A DNA stretch of 64,000 nt from Micromonospora sp. NBC_01699 (lineage in GTDB: Bacteria > Actinomycetota > Actinomycetes > Mycobacteriales > Micromonosporaceae), in assembly GCF_036250065.1 (NCBI RefSeq), contig NZ_CP109199.1:2914001-2978000 (forward strand), given 5' to 3'. Positions within the stretch are counted from its first letter, which is position 1, and each line of letters begins with the position of its first letter. Position numbers and translations under genes: made by a program. This document shows, piece by piece, positions 28,348 to 37,035 of the stretch. The notes below the pieces were generated by a model. The model searched no databases. It had not been told where the DNA came from and saw only the letters and a program-made list of their open reading frames with translations.

Positions 28348-28354
28348 ACCGCGC

Positions 28355-30439
28355 GTGCTGACCGTACGCGTCGTCGCCTCGTTCACCGCCGAACCGCTGG
28401 CCGAGGTGCTCCGGTTCTGGGCCGGTGAACTGGCGCTGCCGATGGCGGTCAGCTTCGCCCCGTACGGTCAGGTGTTCCAACAACTGCTCGACCCGGACGG
28501 TGCACTGCGGACCAACCGCGACGGCGTCAACGTCGTCGCGGTCCGGCTCACCGACCTGGCCGACCCGGACGGGTTCGTCGCCGCACTGCGCGCCGCCGAC
28601 CGGGACACGACGGTCCCGCTGCTGGTCGCCATCTGCCCGGATCCGCCCGGCACCGACGGTCGAACCGGCGAGGCGGCCGAGCGGGCGGTACGCGACGGCG
28701 TGGCCGGCAGCGGGCACCTGCGCCTGCTCGGGTCGGCCGAACTCGCCGACGGCTACCCGGTGGCCGACCCGCACGACGACTACGCCGACCGGCTCGGGCG
28801 GGTGCCGTACACGCCGGAGTTCTTCGCCGCGCTGGGCACCGCACTGGCCCGTACGGTGCACGCGATCGTCCGGCCGCGACCGAAGGTCGTCGTGGTGGAC
28901 GCCGACAACACCCTGTGGACCGGGATCGTCGGCGAGGACGGGGTCGCCGGCATCACCGTCGACCACGACCGGCGTGCGTTCCAGGAACTGCTGATCGCCC
29001 AGCGGGACGCCGGCCGACTGCTCTGCCTGTGCAGCCGCAACAACCCCGCCGACGTCGACGCGGTCTTCGCCGGTCGCCCGGACCTGCTGCTGCGACCCGA
29101 ACACCTCACCGCCAGCCGGGTCAACTGGCGGCCCAAGTCGGAGAACCTGCGCTCGCTCGCCGAGGAACTGAATCTCGGCCTGGACAGCTTCGTCTTCCTC
29201 GACGACAGCCCGATCGAGGTCGCCGAGGTCCGCGCCGCCTGCCCGGAGGTGCTGGCGCTGACCGTCCCGGCGGACGCCCGCCGCGCCGCCGCGTTCCTGC
29301 GGCACTGCTGGCCGCTGGACGTCGACCGGGCACTGACCGACGAGGACCGCCAGCGGGTGGCCCGCTACGAGCAGGAGGCCCAACGTCGGGCCGTGCGCGA
29401 CAGCGGCATGTCGCTGGCCGACTTCCACGCCAATCTGGACCTGCGGGTCGACGTCACCCCGGCCCGGCCCGACCAGCACGAGCGGGTCGCCCAGCTCACC
29501 CAGCGGACCAACCAGTTCAACCTCTCCCCGGTACGCCGGGACGCCCGCGACCTGCGCACCCTCGACCTGGACTGCCTGGTGGTGACCGTGGCCGACCGGT
29601 TCGGCGACTACGGGCTGGTCGGCGCGATGCTGTACGCGGTCGACGGCGACCTGCTGCGGGTCGACACGTTCCTGCTGAGCTGTCGCGCGCTTGGCCGAGG
29701 GGTAGAGCACCGGATGCTCGCCCACCTCGGCGAGCTGGCCCTGGACCGGGGTGCCGGCACGATCGAGCTGCCGTACACCGCCACCGGCCGGAACGGACCC
29801 GCCCGCGCCTTCCTCGCCGAGGTGACCGCCGAGCCGCTCGGTGCCGGGGCGGCCCGGCCCGGCGACCCCGACGCCCCGACCCGCACCGGACACCTGCTGC
29901 CGGCGGGCACGGCTGCCGCCGTACGCCATCGGCCCGGCGGGTCCGACCAGCCGGCGCAGGAGCCGCCCACCCCCGCCACCGACCGGCCGGCTCCCGTCAC
30001 CCCGGTCGAAGCCTGGCGGGTGGTGGAGCGGATCGCCACCGCGCTCGCCGACCCGGCCGCGATCCGGGCGGCGGTCCTCGCCGGCCACCTTCCGGGAGCG
30101 GTCACGGCGACCGGGGACCCGGTCGAGGCCAGGGTGATGCAGATCTGGGCGGAACTGCTGGCGGTACGCCCCGGCACGCCCGAGGACAACTTCTTCGCCC
30201 TCGGCGGGCAGTCGCTGCAACTGGTCCAGTTCATGGCCCGGGTGCGCGAGGTGTTCGCGGTCGAACTCCCGGTCGAGCTGCTGTTCACCCCGGCGTTCAC
30301 GGTCGCGGAGGTGTCCCGGGAGATCCGGCAGCGTCAGCTCGCCGGTGCCGACAGCGCCGAGCTGACCGACCTGCTGGCCGAGCTGGACCGGCTCTCCGAC
30401 GACGAGATCGAACTCCTGCTCGCCGAAGAGGACGCCTAG
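28355..30439 (+). CDS. FkbH-type HAD enzyme fused to a C-terminal carrier domain
   Basis: The 694-residue fusion has an N-terminal region (about 1-170; LRFWAGELALPMAVSFAPYGQVFQQLLDP) typical of large FkbH-like proteins. The HAD catalytic domain (about 178-350) shows DADNTLWTG (about 182) and FLDDSPIE. A GNAT-like domain (about 350-520) and a peptidyl/acyl carrier domain (LGGQSLQL, about 617) follow. FkbH enzymes take a three-carbon glycolytic phosphate such as 1,3-bisphosphoglycerate, dephosphorylate it and load a glyceryl unit on a carrier protein. GTG 28355 is the closest start after mbtH, with only a weak ribosome-binding site. It could supply a hydroxyacyl unit to the divergent assembly line. 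Confidence 0.88.
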   Translation: MLTVRVVASFTAEPLAEVLRFWAGELALPMAVSFAPYGQVFQQLLDPDGALRTNRDGVNVVAVRLTDLADPDGFVAALRAADRDTTVPLLVAICPDPPGTDGRTGEAAERAVRDGVAGSGHLRLLGSAELADGYPVADPHDDYADRLGRVPYTPEFFAALGTALARTVHAIVRPRPKVVVVDADNTLWTGIVGEDGVAGITVDHDRRAFQELLIAQRDAGRLLCLCSRNNPADVDAVFAGRPDLLLRPEHLTASRVNWRPKSENLRSLAEELNLGLDSFVFLDDSPIEVAEVRAACPEVLALTVPADARRAAAFLRHCWPLDVDRALTDEDRQRVARYEQEAQRRAVRDSGMSLADFHANLDLRVDVTPARPDQHERVAQLTQRTNQFNLSPVRRDARDLRTLDLDCLVVTVADRFGDYGLVGAMLYAVDGDLLRVDTFLLSCRALGRGVEHRMLAHLGELALDRGAGTIELPYTATGRNGPARAFLAEVTAEPLGAGAARPGDPDAPTRTGHLLPAGTAAAVRHRPGGSDQPAQEPPTPATDRPAPVTPVEAWRVVERIATALADPAAIRAAVLAGHLPGAVTATGDPVEARVMQIWAELLAVRPGTPEDNFFALGGQSLQLVQFMARVREVFAVELPVELLFTPAFTVAEVSREIRQRQLAGADSAELTDLLAELDRLSDDEIELLLAEEDA

Positions 30440-30469
30440 CCCGCCGAGCGGGGACGAGGAGGCCGTACG

Positions 30470-31723
30470 GTGGTCACCGTTCTGATGGTCAGTCACGGCA
30501 CCCACGGCGACGTGTGGCCGATGATCCATCTCGGCGCCGGCCTGCGTGGCCGGGGCCACGACGTCACCCTGCTCACCCACGCCCCCTACGCCGAGCCCGT
30601 ACGCGCGGCCGGTCTCGGGTTCGTGCCGATCGACACCCCCGACGAGTACGCGGCCTACCTCGCCGACGCCCGCACGATCCTGCTCGACCGGGTCGGGTCG
30701 CCGAGCCCGCCGGACCTGCTCGCGCACTACCGGCGGACGAACCTGTTCGGCCAGCTCCGGTTGGAGATCGACACCCTCCGCGAACTCGCCGTACCGGGAC
30801 GGACAGTGCTGGTCGGCCGGCACACCTCGGGGCTGTCCACGCTGATCGTGGCGGAACTCGACCGGCTGCCGGTGGCCTGGGCGGCGATGACCCCGGCGCA
30901 ACATCTGCTGCTGCCGGTCACCGAGCACCTGCACCGGACCGCCCTGGCCGCCCCGATCGATCAGCTCCGGGCGGAACTCGGGCTGGCCCCGGTCGATGAC
31001 TGGGCCGCCTGGCTCGGCTCGGCCGACCTGCAACTCGGGCTCTGGCCGCGCTGGTTCGACGCCGCCGGTGACCCCACCGCCGACCGGGTGGCGAAGGTCG
31101 GCTTCCTGCTCGACCCCGGCACAGACGGCGGGTCCGACTCCGAGCCCGACCCGGACGCCGGCTCCGGACCGGTGCCGCCGGAGGTGGCCGAGGTGCTGGC
31201 CGGGGAGGTGCCGCCGGTGCTGGTCGCCGGCAGCAGCGGGCAGATGCTGCTGCACGACTTCTACGCCGCCTCGGTGCCCGCCGCGCTCGACGCCGGCCGT
31301 ACGGTGCTGCTGGTGACGCCGTACCGGGACCTGCTGCCGGCGACGTTGCCGGCCGGCGTGCACTGGTTCCGCTGGTTGCCGTACCGGGCGGTGATGCCCC
31401 GGGTGGCGGCGGTAGTGCACCACGGCGGGACCGGCACGATCGCCCAGTGTCTCGCCGCCGGGGTGCCGCAACTGGTGCTGGCGCACAGCTTCGACCAGCC
31501 GGACACCGGGGCGCGGCTGCGCCGGCTCGGGGTGGGGGAGTGGCTGCCGTCGACCCGGTGGGAGCCGCCCCGCGCGGCGGCGCTGATGCGCCGGCTGCTC
31601 GACGAGCGCGGCTACCGGGATCGGGCGGCGCGGCTGCGGGCCGCCATCGACACCACCGCCGCCGACCGGGCCGGGCGACGGATCGAGGCGCTGCTGACCC
31701 CGGCCGGCGTCCCGGCCCCCTGA
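30470..31723 (+). CDS. GT1-family glycosyltransferase (MGT type)
   Basis: The 417-residue enzyme has a GT-B fold. The N-terminal half starts VTVLMVSHGTHGDVWPMIHLGAGLRGRGH, and the C-terminal nucleotide-sugar site has HHGGTGT (about 317) followed by PQLVLAHSFDQP. Such enzymes glycosylate natural products using UDP- or TDP-sugars. No deoxysugar biosynthesis genes are seen in the window, so a common cellular sugar donor is likely. GTG 30470 has GAGGAGG at 7-nt spacing. It lies 30 nt after the FkbH gene on the same transcript, so glycosylation of the peptide product is inferred. It is convergent with yaaA, 12 nt apart. Confidence 0.9.
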   Translation: MVTVLMVSHGTHGDVWPMIHLGAGLRGRGHDVTLLTHAPYAEPVRAAGLGFVPIDTPDEYAAYLADARTILLDRVGSPSPPDLLAHYRRTNLFGQLRLEIDTLRELAVPGRTVLVGRHTSGLSTLIVAELDRLPVAWAAMTPAQHLLLPVTEHLHRTALAAPIDQLRAELGLAPVDDWAAWLGSADLQLGLWPRWFDAAGDPTADRVAKVGFLLDPGTDGGSDSEPDPDAGSGPVPPEVAEVLAGEVPPVLVAGSSGQMLLHDFYAASVPAALDAGRTVLLVTPYRDLLPATLPAGVHWFRWLPYRAVMPRVAAVVHHGGTGTIAQCLAAGVPQLVLAHSFDQPDTGARLRRLGVGEWLPSTRWEPPRAAALMRRLLDERGYRDRAARLRAAIDTTAADRAGRRIEALLTPAGVPAP

Positions 31724-31735
31724 TCCCCGTCGGCG

Positions 31736-32533
31736 CTACAGCTCGTTGACCACTATGTCGAGCTGGCGGGGCTTTCCGGCGGCGGCGGGTTGCTCCTCGA
31801 CCGTGTACTTCAGGTCGCGCAGCGCCTCCACCAGCTTCGCCGGGCTGCGCGGCACCGCACCGGCCAGCAGCAGCTCGCGTACCAGCCGCCCCTTGGTCGC
31901 CTTGTTGAAGTGGCTCACCACCGACCGGCTGGCCACCCCGTCGACAACCTGCTCGTGCAGCACCCGTACGGCAACCGTGCGTTCGGCGGTGCGCCCGGTC
32001 GGCCGCCACATCGCCGCGTACGCGCCGGAGCGCAGGTCGAGGATCGGCCCACCGTCGGCGGTGTCGGTGACCACCGGATCGAGCAGCCCCCGCCAGTACG
32101 CCGTCAGCCCGCCCACGCCGGGCAGGTTGACCCCGATCGCGCACCGGTACGCCGGGATCCGGTCGTCCACCCGTACCACGCCCCAGAGTCCGGAGAAGAC
32201 CAGTGCGCTGCGCCGGATCCGGGCCCGAGCCGCCCCGGTCAGGCTGCCGATGTCCAGCGCGTCGTAGAGCACCCCGGTGTAGATCCTGGCGGCCGGCTGG
32301 GCCGGTGCGCTCCGCAGCCGGGCGTTGCGGTCGATCTCGTCGTCCTGGCCCGGAGTCAACCCGAGAACCGTCCGCGCCCGTTCCCGGTCGCCGGCCGTGC
32401 ACAGCTCGACCAGTGCGTCCAGCACCCTCTCCCGGCCGGTGTTCAGGTCGCCCAGGGTGAGCGTGTCCAGGTTCAGTGGGCGGCCGGACCGGGGTGCGGT
32501 CTTCCCCTCGGAGGGTGGCAGCAGGATCAGCAC
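31736..32533 (-). CDS. yaaA: YaaA-family peroxide-stress protein
   Basis: The 265-residue product begins MLILLPPSEGKTAP, the hallmark of the YaaA (DUF328) family, and keeps NRYG-equivalent YTGVLYDALD, LVFSGLWGVVRVDDRIPAYR and the closing SHFNKATKGRLVRELL. In Escherichia coli YaaA limits intracellular iron and DNA damage during hydrogen peroxide stress. The start is GTG 32533. It faces the glycosyltransferase gene and is probably outside the NRPS cluster, giving a likely right border for it. Confidence 0.9.
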   Translation of the reverse strand: MLILLPPSEGKTAPRSGRPLNLDTLTLGDLNTGRERVLDALVELCTAGDRERARTVLGLTPGQDDEIDRNARLRSAPAQPAARIYTGVLYDALDIGSLTGAARARIRRSALVFSGLWGVVRVDDRIPAYRCAIGVNLPGVGGLTAYWRGLLDPVVTDTADGGPILDLRSGAYAAMWRPTGRTAERTVAVRVLHEQVVDGVASRSVVSHFNKATKGRLVRELLLAGAVPRSPAKLVEALRDLKYTVEEQPAAAGKPRQLDIVVNEL

Positions 32534-32702
32534 GACGAGCAGCGTACGGCCTCCGGCGGCGGGTCCGGCCGGGTGGTGAGCTGCCGGCGTGGCTCGGTGG
32601 TGTTGCCGGCGTGTGACGGCGCGGACCCTTCCGCTTCATCGGCGGCGACCAGGCCGGAAATCCTGCTGCGGTGGTGGCGGCACGGCTGGTTGACTGTGGA
32701 CC

Positions 32703-33458
32703 GTGGTCACGGGCAACGGCTTCGACGCGTACCTGATCTGCGGTACGCCGCGGACCGGGAGCACGCTGCTGTGCGGGCTTTTACGCGACACCGGGATCGC
32801 CGGTCGGCCAGAGTCCTACTTCCGGCTGCCGGACGAGCAGTCCTGGGCGGACCGCTGGCACCTGCCCCGCGACGAGGACGGATCGTTCGACTACCGCGAC
32901 TACGTACGGGCGGCGATCGCGGATGGACGTACCTCGAACGGCATCTTCGCTGCCCGGGTGATGTGGGGAACGCTGGATGAGATGGTCGCCAAGCTCGGCG
33001 CCGCACACTCCGATCTTCGGTCTACCGGCGCCGACCTCGACCTGCTGACCCGAGCCTTCGGCCGCGTCCGCTTCGTCCACTGCCGGCGTGAGGACACGGT
33101 GGCGCAGGCCGTGTCATGGGCGCGCGCCGAACAGACTCACTTCTGGCAGTACGGCGACGCCGCCCTGCCCGACCACGAGCCCCGCTTCGACTTCGCGCAG
33201 ATCCACGACCTCGTCCAGACCATCGAGGAACACAACGACGCCTGGCGAAACTGGTTCACGACGTTCGACGTCCAACCGCACACCGTGCGCTATGAGGACC
33301 TCACCACCGATATCGACCGGGTCACCAGCGGCATCCTCGGCTTCCTCGGGCTGGATCTCCCGGCAGGGCACGCGTTCGTCCCCCGGCACCGCCGGCAGGC
33401 CGACCAGCTCAACCACGACTGGGCCCTCCGCTACCGCGCCCTCGCCGACACCGGTTGA
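32703..33458 (+). CDS. Stf0-type sulfotransferase
   Basis: The 251-residue protein matches Stf0-like sulfotransferases. It has the 5'-phosphosulfate-binding loop YLICGTPRTGSTLLCGLL at the N-terminus, RPESYFRLPDE, the VRFVHCRREDTVAQAVSWARA segment with the 3'-phosphate-contacting Arg, and a C-terminal RRQADQLNHDW. The family transfers sulfate from PAPS; mycobacterial Stf0 sulfates trehalose. The acceptor here is unknown. GTG 32703 has no strong ribosome-binding site. The gene stands alone between divergent and convergent neighbours, and could decorate a sugar or natural product. Confidence 0.88.
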   Translation: MVTGNGFDAYLICGTPRTGSTLLCGLLRDTGIAGRPESYFRLPDEQSWADRWHLPRDEDGSFDYRDYVRAAIADGRTSNGIFAARVMWGTLDEMVAKLGAAHSDLRSTGADLDLLTRAFGRVRFVHCRREDTVAQAVSWARAEQTHFWQYGDAALPDHEPRFDFAQIHDLVQTIEEHNDAWRNWFTTFDVQPHTVRYEDLTTDIDRVTSGILGFLGLDLPAGHAFVPRHRRQADQLNHDWALRYRALADTG

Positions 33459-33503
33459 CCCGCCCGCACCGGCCGGCACGGGCGGGTGCGGCCATTCTCC
33501 CGG

Positions 33504-34313
33504 TCAGGCCGGTTGGGTGGCCGGGTCCGGGGAGGGTAGCGGCTCGCCGGTCTCCAGCAGGCTCTTCAGGCTGGAGAGCAGTTCCGGCCAGCCGTGCTGG
33601 ATTCCCTCGCGGATCGCGCTTCCGGGCTCGAAGCCGTCGTGCGTGACGGTCAGCCTGACCGTCGCGCCGAGCGGTTCGATCTCGAAGGTGACCTTCGAAC
33701 GGGGTTCCGCGGCCATCCTGGCCACCAGACCGTCGCCGGTGTCGTGGGCCGCGGCGAACTCCGGCGTCACGGTGTGCCAGGTGTACGACAGCCGGCGGTA
33801 CGGGTCGGCCTCCAGTACGACCTGGGCGTGGTCGGCTATCCGTACGCTGCCGACCTCCCAGACCATGGTCGACCCGACCCGCCAGTCGGACTCGAAGACG
33901 ACACCCCAGTAGCGCCGGGTGAAGGTGGGATCGGTCAACGCCTGCCAGAGCCGCTCCGGCGTGGTGTTGATGTAGTTGGTGTAGACGAATTCCAAATCGC
34001 TCATGAGTTCCTCTTCCAGCGCTCTTTTCAGGTCGGCGAGCACGTGCACCCGCTCCCGGTGGTAGCGGCTGATCCAGCGTTCGCTGATCGCGTTGATCGG
34101 GGCGGCGTTCAGGTAGTGCAACTTCTCCCGGCCGCGCCACACCGGGGTCACCAGGTTGGCCGACTCCAGCACCGCCAGATGTTTGCTGACGGACTGCCGT
34201 GCCATGTCCAGGCCGGCGCAGAGTTCACGCAGGCTCTGGCCGTTGCGGGCGTTCAGACTGTCGAGCAGTCGGCGACGACTGGCGTCGGCCAGCGCCTTGA
34301 ACACCTCGTCCAT
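33504..34313 (-). CDS. ArsR-type repressor fused to a SRPBCC (AHSA1-like) domain
   Basis: Residues 1-100 are an ArsR winged helix (FKALADASRRRLLDSL, recognition helix MARQSVSKHLAVLESANLV). Residues 105-269 form an AHSA1/SRPBCC lipid-binding-type domain (FVYTNYINTTPERLWQALTDPTFTRRYWG). The Met at the junction (MSDLEFVYT) is where separate SRPBCC genes normally start, so this looks like a fusion of the usual two-gene ArsR-SRPBCC pair. No metal-binding Cys cluster of ArsR sensors is seen, so the hydrophobic cavity may sense a ligand. Nested inverted repeats just upstream are a plausible autoregulatory operator. Confidence 0.88.
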   Translation of the reverse strand: MDEVFKALADASRRRLLDSLNARNGQSLRELCAGLDMARQSVSKHLAVLESANLVTPVWRGREKLHYLNAAPINAISERWISRYHRERVHVLADLKRALEEELMSDLEFVYTNYINTTPERLWQALTDPTFTRRYWGVVFESDWRVGSTMVWEVGSVRIADHAQVVLEADPYRRLSYTWHTVTPEFAAAHDTGDGLVARMAAEPRSKVTFEIEPLGATVRLTVTHDGFEPGSAIREGIQHGWPELLSSLKSLLETGEPLPSPDPATQPA

Positions 34314-34337
34314 TCATCACCTCGACCGTCGTCCCGA

Positions 34338-34387
34338 CATGCAGCCGTCGGGCTGCCCAAAGCCTAGGCAGCCAAACGGCTGCATGT
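34338..34387. promoter_or_regulatory. Nested inverted repeats upstream of the ArsR-SRPBCC gene
   Basis: The outer arms ACATGCAGCCG (34338-34348) and CGGCTGCATGT (34377-34387) are perfect reverse complements. The inner arms GGCTGCC (34351-34357) and GGCAGCC (34367-34373) are also perfect. They lie 25-75 nt upstream of the start and share the GCAGCC core, so they look like a double site for the ArsR dimer. Confidence 0.7.
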
Positions 34388-34400
34388 CAAAGAAATGACT

Positions 34401-34428
34401 GCTCAGCCCGCCGAACGGCGGGCTGAGC
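34401..34428. terminator. Hairpin terminator downstream of the first PAP2 gene
   Basis: GCTCAGCCCGCCG (34401-34413) pairs perfectly with 34416-34428 around a 2-nt AA turn. It lies 42 nt beyond the stop of the minus-strand PAP2 gene and separates it from the regulator's operator region. Confidence 0.75.
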
Positions 34429-34469
34429 GAGTTCAGGAAGCAGGCTGGGTAGCGGGGGCTGTGCGAGTT

Positions 34470-35207
34470 TCAGGCAGCGGTTGCGGAGGCGGGCCGGCGC
34501 CGACGGGCGACCCGCCGGCCCGGTACGTGTTCCCGTCCCCACCGGACCGTCCGGTCCAGGACGCCGCGCGCCATGATGACCACGCAGGTGCCGGCGTTGA
34601 CCAGGGAGCCGACCAGGTCGCTGGGATGGTGCATGCCCCGGTACATCCGGGTCAGTGCCACCCCGAGCGGGATCGCCACCAGCAACGTCCACCAGGCCAC
34701 CCTGGTCGACGTACGCCGGGCGTGCAGGGCCAGCAGCAGGGCCAGTCCACAGTAGAGCGCAATGGCCGCCGAGGTGTGACCGGAGGGGAAGCTGGAGGTC
34801 GGCGGGGACACGTCCATGTGCTCGACCGCCGGACGTGGCCGGTCGATCACCAGCGTGGTGAGCAGGAAGACCACGGCCTGGGCGGTCACCGCGCCGATGA
34901 GGAACACCGGCTCCCGCCACCGACGCCTCGTCACCACCAGGATGCACGCCACCACGGCGGTGACCGCGACGATCGCTTGTGTGCTGGCGATCGTGCTGAA
35001 CACCAGCGACACGGCGTTCGCGGTGCCGCCGCGATCGGCCTCCAACTGCCGATTGACCGTGTCCTCGACGGTGAGCGGCCAGACATCGTCCAGCACCTTC
35101 GTGACCAGCAGTCCGAGCCCGACCATCACGCCGTAGAGAACCGCCACCGGCAGCAGGATGCGGGTGGCGACCTGCCGGAGTACATGGGATACCGCCGCGA
35201 TCGACAT
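34470..35207 (-). CDS. PAP2-family membrane phosphatase
   Basis: The 245-residue integral membrane protein has about five or six helices and the three phosphatidic-acid-phosphatase motifs: VIDRPRP (KxxxxxxRP type), PSGHTSA, and RMYRGMHHPSDLVG, which supplies the catalytic His. It should dephosphorylate a lipid phosphate (undecaprenyl pyrophosphate or phosphatidate) at the outer membrane face. The C-terminal tail is Arg-rich. It lies 30 nt after a second PAP2 gene on the same strand, and the pair is probably one transcript ending at the 34401-34428 hairpin. Confidence 0.9.
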   Translation of the reverse strand: MSIAAVSHVLRQVATRILLPVAVLYGVMVGLGLLVTKVLDDVWPLTVEDTVNRQLEADRGGTANAVSLVFSTIASTQAIVAVTAVVACILVVTRRRWREPVFLIGAVTAQAVVFLLTTLVIDRPRPAVEHMDVSPPTSSFPSGHTSAAIALYCGLALLLALHARRTSTRVAWWTLLVAIPLGVALTRMYRGMHHPSDLVGSLVNAGTCVVIMARGVLDRTVRWGREHVPGRRVARRRRPASATAA

Positions 35208-35237
35208 GGCCCCTCAGCTACCCGATCCCGACCGTAC

Positions 35238-36071
35238 CTATGCCTGCCGGTGGTGGGCGGCGCGCTCGGGCAGTGGTCGGCCCTCCTCCTCGACCACACC
35301 GTCGTTCAGCGGTGAGGTGGGGCGGTGTCCGACCCGGCCACGCCAGGTGGCGAACGCGGCCGTCGTCGCCGCCACCACCGCTGCGCCGAGCACCCAGCCG
35401 CCGAGCACATCACTGAGCCAGTGCACACCCAGCGCGATCCGGCTCAACCCGGTCACCATCGTGACCAGCAGGGCGCCGGCCCACAACCCCCACCGGGCCG
35501 CGCGCCGCCGCCGGGCATCACCGATCTCGGCGACAAAGGGCAGGAAAACCAGCACGAGTACGCCGGCGGCCAGCGCCGCCGTGAGTGCGTGCCCGGACGG
35601 GAACGCGTAACCGGGCGCGTGTGACACCGGATCGAGCAGTTCGGGGCGGCCCCGGCCGAAGAGCAGCTTGAGCGAGGCGCCCAGCACGCCACCGGTCACC
35701 ATCGTCGTGACCGCCCACAGCGCCACCCGACGGGCGCCCCGCCACCACAGCCAGACCACCACCGCCAGGACCAGCACCCGCAACGGCCCCGGCCCGAAGA
35801 CGTCGGTCCAGACCTGTGTCGCCGACGCCCAGCCCGGATGCGCCACCGCCTCGGCGTGCAGCGACTCGGCCAGTCCCTCGTCCAGGCTGCGCAGCGGCCA
35901 CCAGGCCGAGATCACCAGCAGCGACAACACCGAGAATGGCACCAGTACGAGCACCGCCGCCACGGCGGCGAAGGTCAGCCGCAGACTCAGCGACCGGTCC
36001 GGATCGAGGCGCCGCGCCCACCAGCCAGGTTTTGCCGAATGTTCATCTGTCGGTGGTTGTGGTGAACGCAT
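35238..36071 (-). CDS. PAP2-family membrane phosphatase, second copy
   Basis: The 277-residue membrane protein carries the PAP2 motifs KLLFGRGRPELLDP, PSGHALTA and SRIALGVHWLSDVLGG. A long periplasmic loop follows the first membrane helix. The sequence differs enough from its neighbour to suggest an old duplication or distinct substrates. The family removes phosphate from isoprenoid or glycerolipid phosphates. ATG 36071 is the only sensible start. Confidence 0.9.
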   Translation of the reverse strand: MRSPQPPTDEHSAKPGWWARRLDPDRSLSLRLTFAAVAAVLVLVPFSVLSLLVISAWWPLRSLDEGLAESLHAEAVAHPGWASATQVWTDVFGPGPLRVLVLAVVVWLWWRGARRVALWAVTTMVTGGVLGASLKLLFGRGRPELLDPVSHAPGYAFPSGHALTAALAAGVLVLVFLPFVAEIGDARRRRAARWGLWAGALLVTMVTGLSRIALGVHWLSDVLGGWVLGAAVVAATTAAFATWRGRVGHRPTSPLNDGVVEEEGRPLPERAAHHRQA

Positions 36072-36191
36072 GCACCAGCCCTACCCGTCCGGCCCGCCAA
36101 CCATGCACGCCCAGCGTCCGAACGATCACCGCTGCCACCACCCGGACCACGGCTCGCCCCCTTGATCCTCGGACGATGGTGGTGGTCGTGG

Positions 36192-36953
36192 CTACCCTCC
36201 CACGACGGCGATCAGGCCGCCGTCGATGACCAGGTCCTGCCCGTTGACGTAGGACGCCTCGGCGGAGGCGAGATAGGCGACCGCGGCGGCGACGTCGTCG
36301 GAGGTGCCGACCCGGCCGGCGGCGATCCGGGCGACAATGGCGGTCTGCGCCTCGGGCGAGATGGCATCGTGGAACATCGGCGTCTCGATGTAGCCGGGGC
36401 TCACCGAGTTGACCCGTATCCTCCGGGGTTCCAACTCGGCCGCGAGGGTGTGTGTCAGGTTGTGCACCGCCGCCTTGGTCGCCGCGTACAGGGAGGCGGT
36501 GGCCATGCCCCGGTGCAGCGACCAGGAGGCGTTGACGACGATCGCCGCGTGGTCGGACAGCAGCGGAATGGTCTTCTGGATGGTGAAGAACACCCCCTTG
36601 AAGTTGATGTCCACGACACGGTCGAACTCGGCCTCGGTGAAGTCGCCGTACGGTCGGAACGAGGCGACACCAGCGTTGGCGAAGAGCACGTCCAGGCGCC
36701 CGTACCGGTCCCGGATCCTGTCCGTCAGCGCGTCGAGATCGGCGAGACTCGCCGTGTCGCCGGGTACCGCGAGGACCCGGTCCCCGCCGTCCAGGTCCGC
36801 TACCGCCGCGTCCAGCCGGGTCTTGTCGCGCCCGGTGATGACCACCCGCGCACCCTCGGCGAGCAACCTGCGCGCGGTGGCGAGCCCGATGCCGCTGGTA
36901 CCGCCGGTGATGAGTGCGATCTTGTCGCCGAATCGGGAACTGCTCTGCGTCAT
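36192..36953 (-). CDS. Short-chain dehydrogenase/reductase
   Basis: The 253-residue classical SDR has the cofactor loop TGGTSGIG (about 16-23), NAGVASF, the catalytic triad Ser (NASWS), Tyr and Lys (YAATK), and the closing NGQDLVIDGG. Substrate and cofactor preference (Arg after the second strand, TGRDKTR, suggests NADPH) are inferred. ATG 36953 is chosen because the frame upstream does not resemble the family. The gene lies 82 nt downstream of an MmyB-type regulator on the same strand, a common pairing in actinomycetes in which the regulator controls the SDR. Confidence 0.9.
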   Translation of the reverse strand: MTQSSSRFGDKIALITGGTSGIGLATARRLLAEGARVVITGRDKTRLDAAVADLDGGDRVLAVPGDTASLADLDALTDRIRDRYGRLDVLFANAGVASFRPYGDFTEAEFDRVVDINFKGVFFTIQKTIPLLSDHAAIVVNASWSLHRGMATASLYAATKAAVHNLTHTLAAELEPRRIRVNSVSPGYIETPMFHDAISPEAQTAIVARIAAGRVGTSDDVAAAVAYLASAEASYVNGQDLVIDGGLIAVVGG

Positions 36954-37035
36954 GCGACTCAGCCTGTCGACCGGCGCCCGGTCCGAACAGGGCGCAGATA
37001 TCCGGGGAGTGGCACCACCCGTCTCGCCGGGATGC

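Noticed and set aside
28175-31486. 1103-residue minus-strand frame opposite mbtH, FkbH and the glycosyltransferase
   Set aside because: The three plus-strand genes have full family motifs; the opposite frame has shadow composition and no motifs.
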